This document shows, one piece after another, positions 1 through 7,859 of a stretch of DNA of 64,000 bases (positions are counted from its first letter, which is position 1; each line of letters opens with the position of its first letter). The notes under the pieces are model-generated. The model was not told the DNA's origin. It did no database searches and was given only the letters and a program-made list of their open reading frames with translations. The translations under genes were made by a program, and so were the position numbers. Source of the DNA: Rossellomorea vietnamensis (GTDB taxonomy: Bacteria > Bacillota > Bacilli > Bacillales > Bacillaceae_B); NCBI RefSeq assembly GCF_008180615.1, contig NZ_VTEH01000001.1:586680-650679 (forward strand), given 5' to 3'.

Positions 1-595
1 AAGTGACCACATCAAAATCCACTCCCCAAAGCCTGCCAAGTGTGAGTCCATGTGAGGAGACTTCAAGCACCATATTCTCTATATTCCTGTCCAATGCCTT
101 CTGGATCATTTCTTGATTGGTCATGACATCACAAGTCGTGTTTTCACTCGGGAACAGCTCACCATTCAGGTCAAATCCAATTGTTCCTGAAAGGGCTGAG
201 CTCTGGCCGTCTTTTCTCAAGATGGAATGAATTAGGTTTGTCACAGATGTTTTTCCATTCGTCCCTGTCACACCAAAAACATTCATTTTCATTGAAGGAT
301 AGTCATAGTATTTATTAACAAGCTGTCCCATCGCTTTAAATGTGTCTTTTACAACTACCAGTGCTGCTTTTTCCAGATTGATATCAAGCTGCTTCTCAGC
401 AACAATCAATACAGCACCCTTTTCAACGGCATCCAGAGCATAATCATGGCCGTCTACTGTGAAGCCCCTGGTACAAATAAAAATATCGCCCGCCTGGACC
501 TTGCGTGAATCAACGTGCAAATTAGATATATTTGAAGGAAGCTCACCATAAATCGTCTTCACTTTTAAAGTTGATAATAATTCATATGTATTCAT
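1..595 (-). CDS. MurE-type Mur ligase, N-terminal part (cut by window edge)
   Basis: The 198 visible residues start at ATG 595 and run off the left edge. The N-terminal Mur ligase domain (about 1-100) includes a VDSRKV-type segment and TVDGHDYA. It is followed by the ATP-binding loop GVTGTNGKTS (about 108-117). These match UDP-MurNAc-tripeptide synthetases, which add the third peptide residue to the peptidoglycan precursor in the cytoplasm. The specificity motif lies beyond the window, so the amino acid added is unknown. The upstream neighbour is a P1 peptidase rather than the division and cell-wall genes that usually flank murE, so this may be a second, stand-alone ligase. A related Mur ligase family is possible. 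Confidence 0.8.
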   Translation of the reverse strand, partial: MNTYELLSTLKVKTIYGELPSNISNLHVDSRKVQAGDIFICTRGFTVDGHDYALDAVEKGAVLIVAEKQLDINLEKAALVVVKDTFKAMGQLVNKYYDYPSMKMNVFGVTGTNGKTSVTNLIHSILRKDGQSSALSGTIGFDLNGELFPSENTTCDVMTNQEMIQKALDRNIENMVLEVSSHGLTLGRLWGVDFDVVT

Positions 596-694
596 TTCTA
601 CTAACCTCACAATGTGTTGAAATCAATTACCTACTATTGTATATTACCATCGGGAAATTGAGAAGAAAAAGAGCACTCTTTCCTAGAGGCATTT

Positions 695-1720
695 TCAGCC
701 ATTATAGTACTTGTTAAAAGAAGAAGCACTCCTGCCTTTCCTTCCACCAGTTTCTTCCGCGAAATAAAGAGATGAAAAAATGGCTTCTTCAACTGCTTCT
801 GCGGCTCCCTGAAAAATCTTATTCATAACTGGATGATCTTCCCTGATCATTTTCACTGTATCAAAAAGCCCTTCTTGCCGATGTTTTACTTTGTTCTCAG
901 TAGTAAAAGCAATGACAATATCCCCGCTTCCATGGTGGATAGTGCTTCCTGATCTGGAGAGCCCTACAACAGCTCTTTTGGCTAATCTTTTTAACTGTCT
1001 GTCTGACATAGGGATATCAACAGCAAGAATAATTATAATGGATCCGTCGGGAAACTTTTCTAGACTTGGAATAAGAGGTTCATTCAGAAACTTATTTTCT
1101 TCTCTTCTTCCAAAATTGGTTTGTACAAGGCTGGCTACAGTAAAAGTCTCTCCCTCTTCTTCAATAACTCTTGAAGAAGTTCCGATTCCCCCTTTAAAAC
1201 CTAAACAAAGCGTTCCCGCCCCTGCGCCTACGGCTCCATTTTCAGAAGGAGCTGTGCTTGCCGATTCAATGGCTTGCACGGCATGGGCTGGCTGCACGGC
1301 CTGAAGCCTTACTGAGTTAAGATAGCTGTCATTACATTCACCAACCACAATGTTAACAGATCCGGCACTCTCCCCAATTTCAGGAGTTTGATCCAGCATA
1401 TATTGCAGGGTGCCCTGCCATACACTTCCTACTGAAAATGTATTCGTCAGCATGATTGGCGATTCGATCAGCCCCAGCTCATCGATTTGGATGAGGCCGG
1501 TGGTTTTACCAAACCCATTAATCACATAACTTGCGCTGCGTACTTTTTCACAAAATAAATTTTTTCCATGTGGAAGGATGGATGTCACGCCTGTTTGTAT
1601 TTTTTCTCCGTCTTCATAAGCCTTCACTAAAGTGACATGCCCAACTCTCACACCATGGACATCAGTAATGCAATTATTTTTGCCTTTCGGTAAATCACCT
1701 ATTGAAAACAGATTATTCAT
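695..1720 (-). CDS. P1 family (S58, DmpA-like) aminopeptidase
   Basis: The 341-residue protein matches the P1/DmpA fold, whose members cleave themselves and then use the new N-terminal nucleophile to hydrolyse peptides or amides. Visible family features are ITDVHGVRVGH near the N-terminus (about 18-28) and the stretch GAGAGT..GFKGGIGTSSR at about 165-184, where self-cleavage and the nucleophilic Ser/Thr lie in this family. The substrate cannot be predicted. GGGGTGG lies about five bases before the chosen ATG. The next gene on this strand is the MurE-type ligase, about 100 bp downstream, so co-transcription is possible. No signal peptide is seen, so it is probably cytoplasmic. Confidence 0.85.
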   Translation of the reverse strand: MNNLFSIGDLPKGKNNCITDVHGVRVGHVTLVKAYEDGEKIQTGVTSILPHGKNLFCEKVRSASYVINGFGKTTGLIQIDELGLIESPIMLTNTFSVGSVWQGTLQYMLDQTPEIGESAGSVNIVVGECNDSYLNSVRLQAVQPAHAVQAIESASTAPSENGAVGAGAGTLCLGFKGGIGTSSRVIEEEGETFTVASLVQTNFGRREENKFLNEPLIPSLEKFPDGSIIIILAVDIPMSDRQLKRLAKRAVVGLSRSGSTIHHGSGDIVIAFTTENKVKHRQEGLFDTVKMIREDHPVMNKIFQGAAEAVEEAIFSSLYFAEETGGRKGRSASSFNKYYNG

Positions 1721-1812
1721 GCTGCCACCCCTTTATGCCTTTACGGTATATTTCCATCTTCTTACTATTTCTGCACAAACCCTTTTTTTCCTTCATTTAG
1801 TTCTAATAAGAA

Positions 1813-1838
1813 GATCTCTGCCAATACTGGCAGAGATC
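1813..1838 (-). terminator. Hairpin after the GsiB-like gene
   Basis: An 11-bp perfect stem (GATCTCTGCCA / TGGCAGAGATC) with a 4-nt loop lies 48 bp after the stop of the KGG-repeat gene. The following T-tract on the minus strand is interrupted, so termination strength is uncertain. Confidence 0.6.
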
Positions 1839-1885
1839 ACTTCAGTTTGGAATATTTTTATTTCATTCACTAGTTGAACGATCCA

Positions 1886-2278
1886 TCAGGACCCGCTGTT
1901 GCGGTTTCCGCCTTTTCTGCCGATTTCCTGATAGAATTCTTTGTCGTGGCTTCGGCTGGTCGCTTCGCCGCCTTTTTCACCGATGTCCTGATAGAATTCT
2001 TTGTCATGGCTGCTGCTTGTTGCTTCGCCGCCTTTTTCGCCGATGTCCTGATAGAATTCTTTGTCGTGGCTTCGGCTGGTCGCTTCGCCGCCTTTTTCGC
2101 CGATGTCCTGATAGAATTCTTTGTCGTGGCTGCTGCTTGTTGCTTCGCCGCCTTTTTCACCAATATCTTGATAGAATTCTTTGTCATGATTGCGGCTTGT
2201 CGCATTACCGCCCATTCGTCCAGCTTCCTCGCGTGACATCTTGCCATTGTTGTTAGAGTTATTATTGTTATTTGCCAT
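1886..2278 (-). CDS. gsiB: GsiB-like general stress protein with KGG repeats
   Basis: The 130-residue, highly hydrophilic protein begins MANNNN, then SREEAGRMGG, followed by five tandem 20-residue units of the form HDKEFYQ(D/E)IG(E/R)KGG. This is the organisation of B. subtilis GsiB, a hydrophilin-like protein induced by heat, salt, ethanol and starvation. The ATG at 2278 is chosen over an in-frame ATG nine bases upstream because GGAGAG lies at proper distance and GsiB proteins start MADN/MANN. The 60-bp DNA units alternate RSH and SSH versions, giving a 120-bp higher-order repeat that creates long spurious open frames in other frames. A SigB-type promoter lies upstream. Confidence 0.92.
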   Translation of the reverse strand: MANNNNNSNNNGKMSREEAGRMGGNATSRNHDKEFYQDIGEKGGEATSSSHDKEFYQDIGEKGGEATSRSHDKEFYQDIGEKGGEATSSSHDKEFYQDIGEKGGEATSRSHDKEFYQEIGRKGGNRNSGS

Positions 2279-2338
2279 TCTAAACACTCTCCTTTTAAAA
2301 AGTTTAGTATTTAGCTTTAAGAAGCTTACATTAATGTA

Positions 2339-2363
2339 TTATCCTTCTTAAACAGATATAAAC
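2339..2363 (-). promoter_or_regulatory. Candidate SigB promoter of the GsiB-like gene
   Basis: Read on the minus strand, GTTTAT is followed after 13 bases by GGATAA. This resembles the SigB pattern GTTTAA-N13-15-GGGTAT, with two mismatches in the -10 element. It lies about 60 bp upstream of the start. gsiB is a classical SigB target in B. subtilis. Confidence 0.55.
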
Positions 2364-2470
2364 AAAATATGTCGAAAAATTGCTGATTTCAAGGTTTTAC
2401 CACCCATCAGTGACAGTCACGCCCCGGAATTTGTCGATTGAAAAACCGAAGAACCAGCGGAACTAAATAA

Positions 2471-2499
2471 GAGGAAGCCCTCATTAGCGGGCTCCCTCC
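2471..2499 (-). terminator. Hairpin after the M42 peptidase gene
   Basis: On the minus strand a GC-rich hairpin (GAGGGAGCCC / GGGCTTCCTC, one mismatch) lies about 25 bp after the stop of the M42 aminopeptidase, followed by an imperfect T-rich stretch. Confidence 0.5.
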
Positions 2500-2521
2500 A
2501 TATTTTTCGTCATTCAATTGA

Positions 2522-3574
2522 TCATTCTGCCATTGAAGACTGAACATAATGATAAAGCAGTTTTTCGGTATGGTATATAGAAGATTCATGTGTTCGTTCA
2601 TAAGCATGTGATGCATCAATTCCCGCACCGATTAGTCCGTGGACAATATCATGGCCCGCACGGATTGCTGCAGAGGCATCAGATCCGTAATAAGGATAGA
2701 TATCTACCTTGTATTCGATCTCATTTTGTTTAGCCAGATTGACCAGATGCTGCCTTAATCCCAAATGATAAGGACCGCTTGAGTCTTTTGCACAAATGGA
2801 AACGGTATATTCATCAGAGGACTGTCCATCTCCCAATGCGCCCATATCCACTGCCAGGTATTCAACTGTCTCAGGAGTGATATTGGAGTTTCCTCCGTAG
2901 CCGATTTCTTCGTTGTTGGAGATAAGGAATTGGGTAGTGTATGGTAATTTAATGTTGTCTTCCTTAACTTTCTTGATTAATTGGAGAAGCATCCCTACAC
3001 TTGCTTTATCATCTAGGTGTCTGGATTTAATATAGCCGCTCTCTGTAATTTCAGCACGGGGATCAAAGGAAATAAAGTCCCCTACTTCAATTCCCAGTTC
3101 TCTTACTTCTGCTGCATTTGAAACTTTCTCATCAATGCGGACTTCAATATTCACATCATCACGCTTAGCCTCGCCTGCATTTTTATAAACATGGACAGAG
3201 GTCTGATGCATAAGGATGGTACCGGAAAATGTCTTCCCGGATGCAGTTTCAATCGTGCAATATTCTCCCTCCACTGCATTCCAGCGGAAACCTCCGATCA
3301 TGGACAACTTCAAGCGGCCGTCAGCTTTAATATCTTTTACCATTGCCCCCAATGTATCAACATGAGCAGTCAGCATCCGATGCCTGCTGTGATCCTCTCC
3401 TGGAATGGTGAGGATCAAACCGCCCTTTCTGTTTCTGTACATATGATAGCCTGTTTCTTTTAAGTAGTCCTCGACAAAAGAAATAATTGTATTCGTATTT
3501 CCTGAAGGACTTGGAATGGATACGAGCTGTTTAATGAGTTCCATTGTATTTTTTGTGTTCGGATATGTATTCAT
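2522..3574 (-). CDS. M42 family metallo-aminopeptidase
   Basis: The protein is 350 residues from the preferred start. Metal-ligand motifs of M42 (FrvX/PepA-like) aminopeptidases are in order: AHVD (about 70-73), HLDDKAS (about 186-192), NNEEIGYGGN (about 220-229, catalytic Glu) and VDMGA (about 242-246), with a late His-rich segment. These cytoplasmic di-metal enzymes remove N-terminal residues from peptides in a dodecameric shell. The ATG at 3574 is chosen over a TTG three codons upstream because AAGGAG then has about ten bases of spacing. It appears to be a single-gene unit with its own terminator. Closest recalled relatives are the YsdC/YtoP/FrvX group; specificity is unknown. Confidence 0.9.
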   Translation of the reverse strand: MNTYPNTKNTMELIKQLVSIPSPSGNTNTIISFVEDYLKETGYHMYRNRKGGLILTIPGEDHSRHRMLTAHVDTLGAMVKDIKADGRLKLSMIGGFRWNAVEGEYCTIETASGKTFSGTILMHQTSVHVYKNAGEAKRDDVNIEVRIDEKVSNAAEVRELGIEVGDFISFDPRAEITESGYIKSRHLDDKASVGMLLQLIKKVKEDNIKLPYTTQFLISNNEEIGYGGNSNITPETVEYLAVDMGALGDGQSSDEYTVSICAKDSSGPYHLGLRQHLVNLAKQNEIEYKVDIYPYYGSDASAAIRAGHDIVHGLIGAGIDASHAYERTHESSIYHTEKLLYHYVQSSMAE

Positions 3575-3775
3575 ATTTTTCAATCTCCTTTCCCCTTTTG
3601 TTTTATTATAGCTTAAATGCAGTCCGGTATAAATCTCTAAGCCTTCTTACAGCATTACAGCACTCTGGTTCACCAGGTAATTAATTCAATCTTTTAAAGG
3701 AGTTCCAAGGTTTTAATCGAAAGTTGTTAATAAAGGAACCAAACTTAAGATTTCACCAAATCAGGAGGGTACAAC

Positions 3776-4618
3776 ATGGGAGATAAAAAGAATAAAGATA
3801 TTTTTGATAAGGATATTCATATGGACTTTCTTGAAAAAATGACCTACGGGGATTATCTGCAATTGGATTCCCTGCTGTCCAGTCAAAAAAGGCTGTCGGG
3901 ACATCACGATGAAATGTTATTCATCATCATTCACCAGGTGAGTGAATTGTGGATGAAGCTTATATTGCATGAGCTTGATGCAAGTATCGATTCGATTCAA
4001 AAAGGCGAACTGTCACCGGCTTTTAAAATGCTGTCGAGAGTATCTAAAATACAATCTCAAATCATCCAGGCGTGGGACGTACTGTCCACTTTGACCCCCG
4101 CTGAATATATGGAGTTCCGAGAAAAGCTGGGACAAGCTTCAGGATTTCAGTCCTATCAGTACCGCATGATTGAATTCATGCTGGGATACAAAACCAAACA
4201 TGTGCTGGAAATCTATAAAAAGGATCCCAAACTGCATAAGGATCTCCTTGATGCATACCAGAAGCCTGGGATTTATGATGCATCCATCAATGCTTTAGCC
4301 CGGGCCGGCCTCGAAATTCCAGATGAAGTTCTGAATAGGGATTACACTGCTCCCTATGGTTCTCATCCTTCCGTTGAGGATGCATGGGTTACAGTGTATA
4401 AAAATGTTGATGAATACTGGGACCTTTATGAATTGGCCGAGAAACTGATTGATATTGAAGACTGGCTTCAGCAGTGGCGTTTCCGCCATATGAAAACAGT
4501 CGAAAGAATCATTGGGCATAAGATGGGTACAGGAGGGTCTTCAGGAGTAGGCTATCTAAAGAAGGTATTAGATCATCGATTTTTCCCTGAGCTTTGGGAT
4601 GTCAGGACGAAATTATAA
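3776..4618 (+). CDS. kynA: Tryptophan 2,3-dioxygenase
   Basis: The 280-residue heme enzyme opens the indole ring of L-tryptophan to N-formylkynurenine, the first step of the kynurenine pathway. Family marks are [15 protein letters not shown] near residue 23, the helix starting HHDEMLF (about 43), and the C-terminal [17 protein letters not shown] (about 241-257) preceded by the probable axial heme His at about 238. AGGAGG lies seven bases before the ATG. No kynB (formamidase), kynU (kynureninase) or transporter is adjacent, so it is an orphan here. A copy of the 122-bp hairpin repeat begins two bases after its stop. Confidence 0.95.
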   Translation: MGDKKNKDIFDKDIHMDFLEKMTYGDYLQLDSLLSSQKRLSGHHDEMLFIIIHQVSELWMKLILHELDASIDSIQKGELSPAFKMLSRVSKIQSQIIQAWDVLSTLTPAEYMEFREKLGQASGFQSYQYRMIEFMLGYKTKHVLEIYKKDPKLHKDLLDAYQKPGIYDASINALARAGLEIPDEVLNRDYTAPYGSHPSVEDAWVTVYKNVDEYWDLYELAEKLIDIEDWLQQWRFRHMKTVERIIGHKMGTGGSSGVGYLKKVLDHRFFPELWDVRTKL

Positions 4619-4620
4619 AC

Positions 4621-4742
4621 CAAAAGCGTAAGCGGCCCGTTCAGCCCCGACAGGCAAATGTTCCAAAGAGAAAAAAAGGCGCTCTTTCCTTTTATTCTCT
4701 TTGGGTTATTTGACCCCGAGGGGCTGGCCGCTGAAGCTGGAC
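4621..4742. repeat. 122-bp hairpin repeat (family P), copy A
   Basis: The repeat has nested inverted arms: AGCGGCC (4631-4637) with GGCCGCT (4726-4732), AGCCCC (4643-4648) with GGGGCT (4720-4725), and CCAAAGAGAA with TTCTCTTTGG inside. In other copies these arms change but keep pairing. It starts two bases after the kynA stop. Confidence 0.85.
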
Positions 4743-4746
4743 GCAT

Positions 4747-4849
4747 CAAAAGCGTAAGCAGTCTGCTCAGCCCAGAAAAGCTAATGTTTAACAAGAGAAT
4801 AAAGGGGATTCTCCTTTGATCTCTTAGGGTTGTTGTTGAAGCTGGATGA
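4747..4849. repeat. Degenerate copy of the 122-bp hairpin repeat (A2)
   Basis: This directly follows copy A. It keeps the CAAAAGCGTAAGC start, a CAGCCC segment and the GAAGCTGGA end, but the internal arms have decayed. Confidence 0.6.
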
Positions 4850-4902
4850 GGATAACAAAGTTAAAGCTAATCATGGCTTTATTATTATTAATTCATAACA
4901 AT

Positions 4903-4937
4903 AAAAAGCGCTGCTTCACAAGAAGCAGCGCTTTTTT
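4903..4937. terminator. Strong terminator after tRNA-Val (bidirectional)
   Basis: A perfect stem AAAAAGCGCTGCTTC / GAAGCAGCGCTTTTT with a 4-nt loop has A- and T-tracts on its two sides. It lies just downstream of the minus-strand tRNA. Confidence 0.85.
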
Positions 4938-4940
4938 GTA

Positions 4941-5012
4941 TGATCTGAGAGGGATTCGAACCCCCGACCCCATCCCTGTCAAGGATGTATTCTCCCGCTG
5001 AACTATCAGATC
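4941..5012 (-). tRNA. tRNA-Val (anticodon GAC)
   Basis: The 72-nt sequence folds as a cloverleaf on the minus strand: acceptor GATCTGA/TCAGATC, D-arm GTTC..GAAT, anticodon stem CATCC/GGATG with loop TTGACAG (anticodon GAC, reads GUC/GUU), and T-loop TTCGAAT with stem GGGGG/CCCTC (one G-U pair). CCA is not encoded. It is a solitary tRNA followed by a strong terminator. By eye the anticodon can be confused with Asp GUC, but the loop orientation gives GAC. Confidence 0.92.
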
Positions 5013-5109
5013 ACGAAGTCAATGTATTTAAGCTACATATTCTATTATATGAAAAATTCATAGCTTGTCAATAACACAAGAAACTTTTTTTAAAAAAATA
5101 AGTATAAAA

Positions 5110-5121
5110 GAACAAACGTTC
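5110..5121 (+). promoter_or_regulatory. LexA/DinR (SOS) box
   Basis: GAACAAACGTTC matches the Gram-positive SOS operator CGAACRNRYGTTYG at its core (GAAC-N4-GTTC with A-A-A-C in the middle). A candidate -10 (TATACT, 5125-5130) follows directly, so bound LexA would block the promoter of the small gene at 5165. Confidence 0.6.
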
Positions 5122-5164
5122 GCGTATACTACTTTTATTAAATCCCTTTAAAGGAGAAGGCTGT

Positions 5165-5395
5165 ATGGAAAAGATTTTACAGAAAGCTTATAAAAACCGT
5201 ACTCCTGTTACAATCATTTATCAATCAGAACTTGAAGAATTCAGCAAAAGAACCATATTCATTATCAGAGAAGAGAGCAATTATATTATTGCCTATTGTT
5301 ATTTCAGAAAACAGTTCCGGACATTTAACATAGAAAATATTTTAGCCGCCCATCCTGCCGGCAGCTGCTCCTCCACTCGAAACATCTCCTCATAA
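5165..5395 (+). CDS. Small WYL-domain-like protein, probably SOS-controlled
   Basis: The 76-residue protein carries the core of a WYL-type SH3-like fold: a TIIYQS start, a charged strand, then YIIAYCYFRKQFRTFNIENI (about 37-56). This resembles the end of WYL regulators of transcription and DNA-damage responses. The N-terminal DNA-binding domain found in full regulators is absent, and the last 18 residues look unstructured. AAAGGAG lies eight bases before the ATG. The upstream SOS box suggests induction by DNA damage. Family assignment is by pattern only; function is unknown. Confidence 0.65.
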   Translation: MEKILQKAYKNRTPVTIIYQSELEEFSKRTIFIIREESNYIIAYCYFRKQFRTFNIENILAAHPAGSCSSTRNISS

Positions 5396-5507
5396 GTCAA
5401 TACCGTTTACGGCAAGTGCCCTGCCTTCTCAGCAACAAACTCTTTACGCCGCAGAAATCTATTGTACTGTTTAATAGAGAATTCAAGACAGTGTTGAAAA
5501 GATAAAA

Positions 5508-5531
5508 AAATCCCGCTATCCATTAGCGGGA
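5508..5531 (-). terminator. Terminator of the YutG/PgpA gene
   Basis: On the minus strand ATCCCGCTA and TAGCGGGAT form a stem followed by a run of seven T. It lies just after the stop at 5538. Confidence 0.85.
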
Positions 5532-5537
5532 TGACCT

Positions 5538-6092
5538 CTACCCGATGATCTCTTCCTCATCATGGGCTTTAATTTCCTCATCTGTAAACTGTTCTTCAAT
5601 GTCACGCAGGCGGTGGGCAATCCTTGATGCTGCATTGGCTGCAATACTTGCGACCATATCATCGAGGAAGGTATGCACACCGTTTCCGTTTTTTGTATCC
5701 AGCTTCCGTATGACACCAATCTTATTTTTATCAAGGTGTCCGAATGTAGTTACGGCTATGCTTCCATATCCCAATGAAGCTCCAAGGGCAATGGTTTCAT
5801 CGACCCCAAACAAACCTTCATCCGATTCCACGATGGATTGGAGCGGTTCTGAAAGCTGCTTATTTTCTGCAAGAACATCAAGCTCGATACCGACGAGGAT
5901 CGCATGCTGGATCTCCCTCTTAAGCAGGACTTTTTCAACACTTGCAGTGCAGTCTTCCATTTCCAGCTCTGGATGATAAGGGAACTGCATCTGGTAGACG
6001 ATCTCTGCTATATCTTGTATCGATACCCCTCGTTCTTCTAGCTTTTGTCTGGCTGCATATGTAACATCTTTCGAATGTACAATTTTTGACAT
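5538..6092 (-). CDS. Phosphatidylglycerophosphatase A family protein (YutG-like)
   Basis: The 184-residue protein matches the PgpA/YutG family. Acidic family motifs include a GVDETIALGASLGYGSIAVT-type central segment and FLDDMVASIAANA near residue 143. PgpA enzymes dephosphorylate phosphatidylglycerophosphate to phosphatidylglycerol. This soluble, low-hydrophobicity version has no clear membrane helices, so its substrate may differ. The gene stands alone with its own terminator; GGAGG precedes the ATG. In B. subtilis the homologue yutG lies elsewhere. Family identification is fairly sure, activity inferred. Confidence 0.8.
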   Translation of the reverse strand: MSKIVHSKDVTYAARQKLEERGVSIQDIAEIVYQMQFPYHPELEMEDCTASVEKVLLKREIQHAILVGIELDVLAENKQLSEPLQSIVESDEGLFGVDETIALGASLGYGSIAVTTFGHLDKNKIGVIRKLDTKNGNGVHTFLDDMVASIAANAASRIAHRLRDIEEQFTDEEIKAHDEEEIIG

Positions 6093-6332
6093 TTTTCTCT
6101 CCTCCTAAGTCTGCGAATCTCTTTTTTCATATTATACTGACAATGAACCCATTATTAAACTATCTGTCTCTTTTGTTTTCTCCAGCTGAGGGGTTTTGAA
6201 ACCTGTCCGCTCGAATACTTTCAATTGTGAGCGGTTGCAGGGATTTTAGAAAAAGAGTATGGTACAATCTTTTTTGGAAGGCTTATTAGCCGCAATTGAA
6301 ATATGGACAATTTAATCATTGGAGGTATTAAA

Positions 6333-7058
6333 ATGACTTCTTCTAGAGGAACAATCAACGAAATCAGCCTCTTCAGCAAGGAATTGAATGAAGAAATTAA
6401 TATGCTTGTCTATTTGCCCCCCTCTTATTCACCACTCTATAAGCACGCCTTATTAATTTGTCAGGATGGCAAGGATTACTTTCAGCTTGGAAGACTTCCG
6501 CGGCTGGCTGATGAATTAATCGGTGATCAGGAAGTTGAAAATATGATCATTGTCGGGATTCCTTATAAGGATGTTCAGGACCGGAGAAGAAAATATCATC
6601 CCGAAGGCGAGCAGAATGCTGCATATATCCGCTTCCTCGCTCACGAACTTGTGCCTTTCCTGGACGATCAATACCCGGTTTACCATATGGGAATGGGGAG
6701 AGCGTTAATGGGAAGTTCTTTAGGCGCCTCTGTATCTTTGATGACAGCCTTGAAGTACCCTAATACGTTCGGCAAGGTTATCATGCAGTCTCCTTTTGTC
6801 AATGACAGGGTTCTTGAAGCAGTGAAACGGAATGGCCAGCCTCACCTGCTGAACCTTTACCATATTATCGGCAAAGGGGAAACCGAGGTTAAAACGACTA
6901 ATGGGGAAACAGCTGATTTCCTCACACCGAATAGAGAGCTTCACGAGGTGTTTGAAAAAGAAAGATTTTCTTCTTTCTATGAGGAATTCGACGGCGGCCA
7001 CACATGGAAATATTGGCAGCCTGACTTGAAGCGGGCATTGAGGCATATGTTCTCATAG
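6333..7058 (+). CDS. yjcH: Esterase D-family alpha/beta hydrolase (YjcH)
   Basis: The 241-residue alpha/beta hydrolase resembles siderophore esterases and enterochelin-esterase-like proteins. The nucleophile elbow GSSLG has Ser at about 129; an acid should lie near 193-200 and a catalytic His in the GGHTW segment near the C-terminus. No signal peptide is seen. The ATG at 6333 is chosen because TTGGAGG lies six bases upstream; an in-frame ATG 30 bases earlier lacks a ribosome site. It precedes yjcG and yjcF in the same direction as in B. subtilis, but a 128-bp folded element separates it from yjcG. The substrate is unknown. Confidence 0.88.
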   Translation: MTSSRGTINEISLFSKELNEEINMLVYLPPSYSPLYKHALLICQDGKDYFQLGRLPRLADELIGDQEVENMIIVGIPYKDVQDRRRKYHPEGEQNAAYIRFLAHELVPFLDDQYPVYHMGMGRALMGSSLGASVSLMTALKYPNTFGKVIMQSPFVNDRVLEAVKRNGQPHLLNLYHIIGKGETEVKTTNGETADFLTPNRELHEVFEKERFSSFYEEFDGGHTWKYWQPDLKRALRHMFS

Positions 7059-7100
7059 GAAAACCGAAATATGGCATAATAGAAGGTAACTCGTTATTTT

Positions 7101-7228
7101 GGCTCATTCGGGAGAAACCCTCGGGTTTCTCCCGCTTTTCAGCTATGCTGAAAAGCAGCCAGTGTGAGAAGCAGCTCTATAGCAAATGAATTTGCTTCTG
7201 GCAGCTTCTCACACTGGCGGAATGAGCC
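7101..7228. repeat. Cloverleaf-like palindromic element
   Basis: A closing stem GGCTCATTC (7101-7109) / GAATGAGCC (7220-7228) encloses three perfect hairpins: an 11-bp stem at 7110-7133, a 10-bp stem at 7134-7156 and a 15-bp stem (7158-7172 with 7204-7218). The last carries a further small hairpin GCAAAT/ATTTGC. It fills the yjcH-yjcG gap. No coding frame explains it. Confidence 0.8.
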
Positions 7229-7338
7229 TAATTCAGAAAATCCATTCAAGGCATCTCATCTTTTTTTGTGCTATAATAACTGATATATTTAATTATTTTG
7301 AATTTATCGAACTTCATGACTAGGGAGGTAACATTTAT

Positions 7339-7854
7339 ATGAATTATGGTATCGTTATTTTTCCATCTAAATCGCTCCAAGATAAAGCAAATGCTTATCG
7401 TAAGCGTTACGATCCCCATTATGCTTTGATCACGCCCCACTTGACTCTGAAGAATGTTTTTACCACAGATGACAGTGGAATTAAGGATATTGCAGACAAG
7501 CTTAGGCAGATTGCCAAACAATATGATCCATTCAATATGAAAGTTTACAAAATCAGTTCATTTCAGCCTGTCAATAATGTAATCTATTTTAAAGTTGAGC
7601 CTAACCCTGAACTGGAAGGTCTGCATAAAGCCATGCATACGGCTGAATTCAATGAACAGGAACCCGAATATGCATTTGTGCCTCATATAACAGTTGCTCA
7701 AAATCTTTCAGATGACGAACATTCGGATGTTTTTGGGTCTCTGCGCATGTTAGGCATAGACCATGAAGAAACAGTGGACCGTTTCCACCTGCTCTATCAG
7801 CTTGAAAATGGCTCTTGGACTGTCTATGAAACATTCCGATTAGGAAAGGAATAA
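7339..7854 (+). CDS. yjcG: 2H phosphoesterase, 2'-5' RNA ligase-like (YjcG)
   Basis: The 171-residue protein has the two HxT signatures of the 2H phosphoesterase/LigT fold: PHLT (H34, T36) and PHIT (H116, T118). Such enzymes act on 2',3'-cyclic or 2'-5' phosphodiester bonds in RNA or nucleotides; the target of YjcG is not known. GGGAGG precedes the ATG. The gene ends six bases before the GNAT gene yjcF, so the two are probably translated from one mRNA. Length fits the family. Confidence 0.92.
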   Translation: MNYGIVIFPSKSLQDKANAYRKRYDPHYALITPHLTLKNVFTTDDSGIKDIADKLRQIAKQYDPFNMKVYKISSFQPVNNVIYFKVEPNPELEGLHKAMHTAEFNEQEPEYAFVPHITVAQNLSDDEHSDVFGSLRMLGIDHEETVDRFHLLYQLENGSWTVYETFRLGKE

Positions 7855-7859
7855 TTGCT

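Noticed and set aside
1870..2256. Long open frames on both strands over the GsiB-like gene
   Set aside because: They arise because the 60-bp repeat keeps all frames open. None has a ribosome site or recognisable product, and the KGG frame is a known family.
4941..5012. tRNA-Asp
   Set aside because: GTC appears on the plus strand, but the tRNA folds on the minus strand, where the anticodon is GAC (Val).
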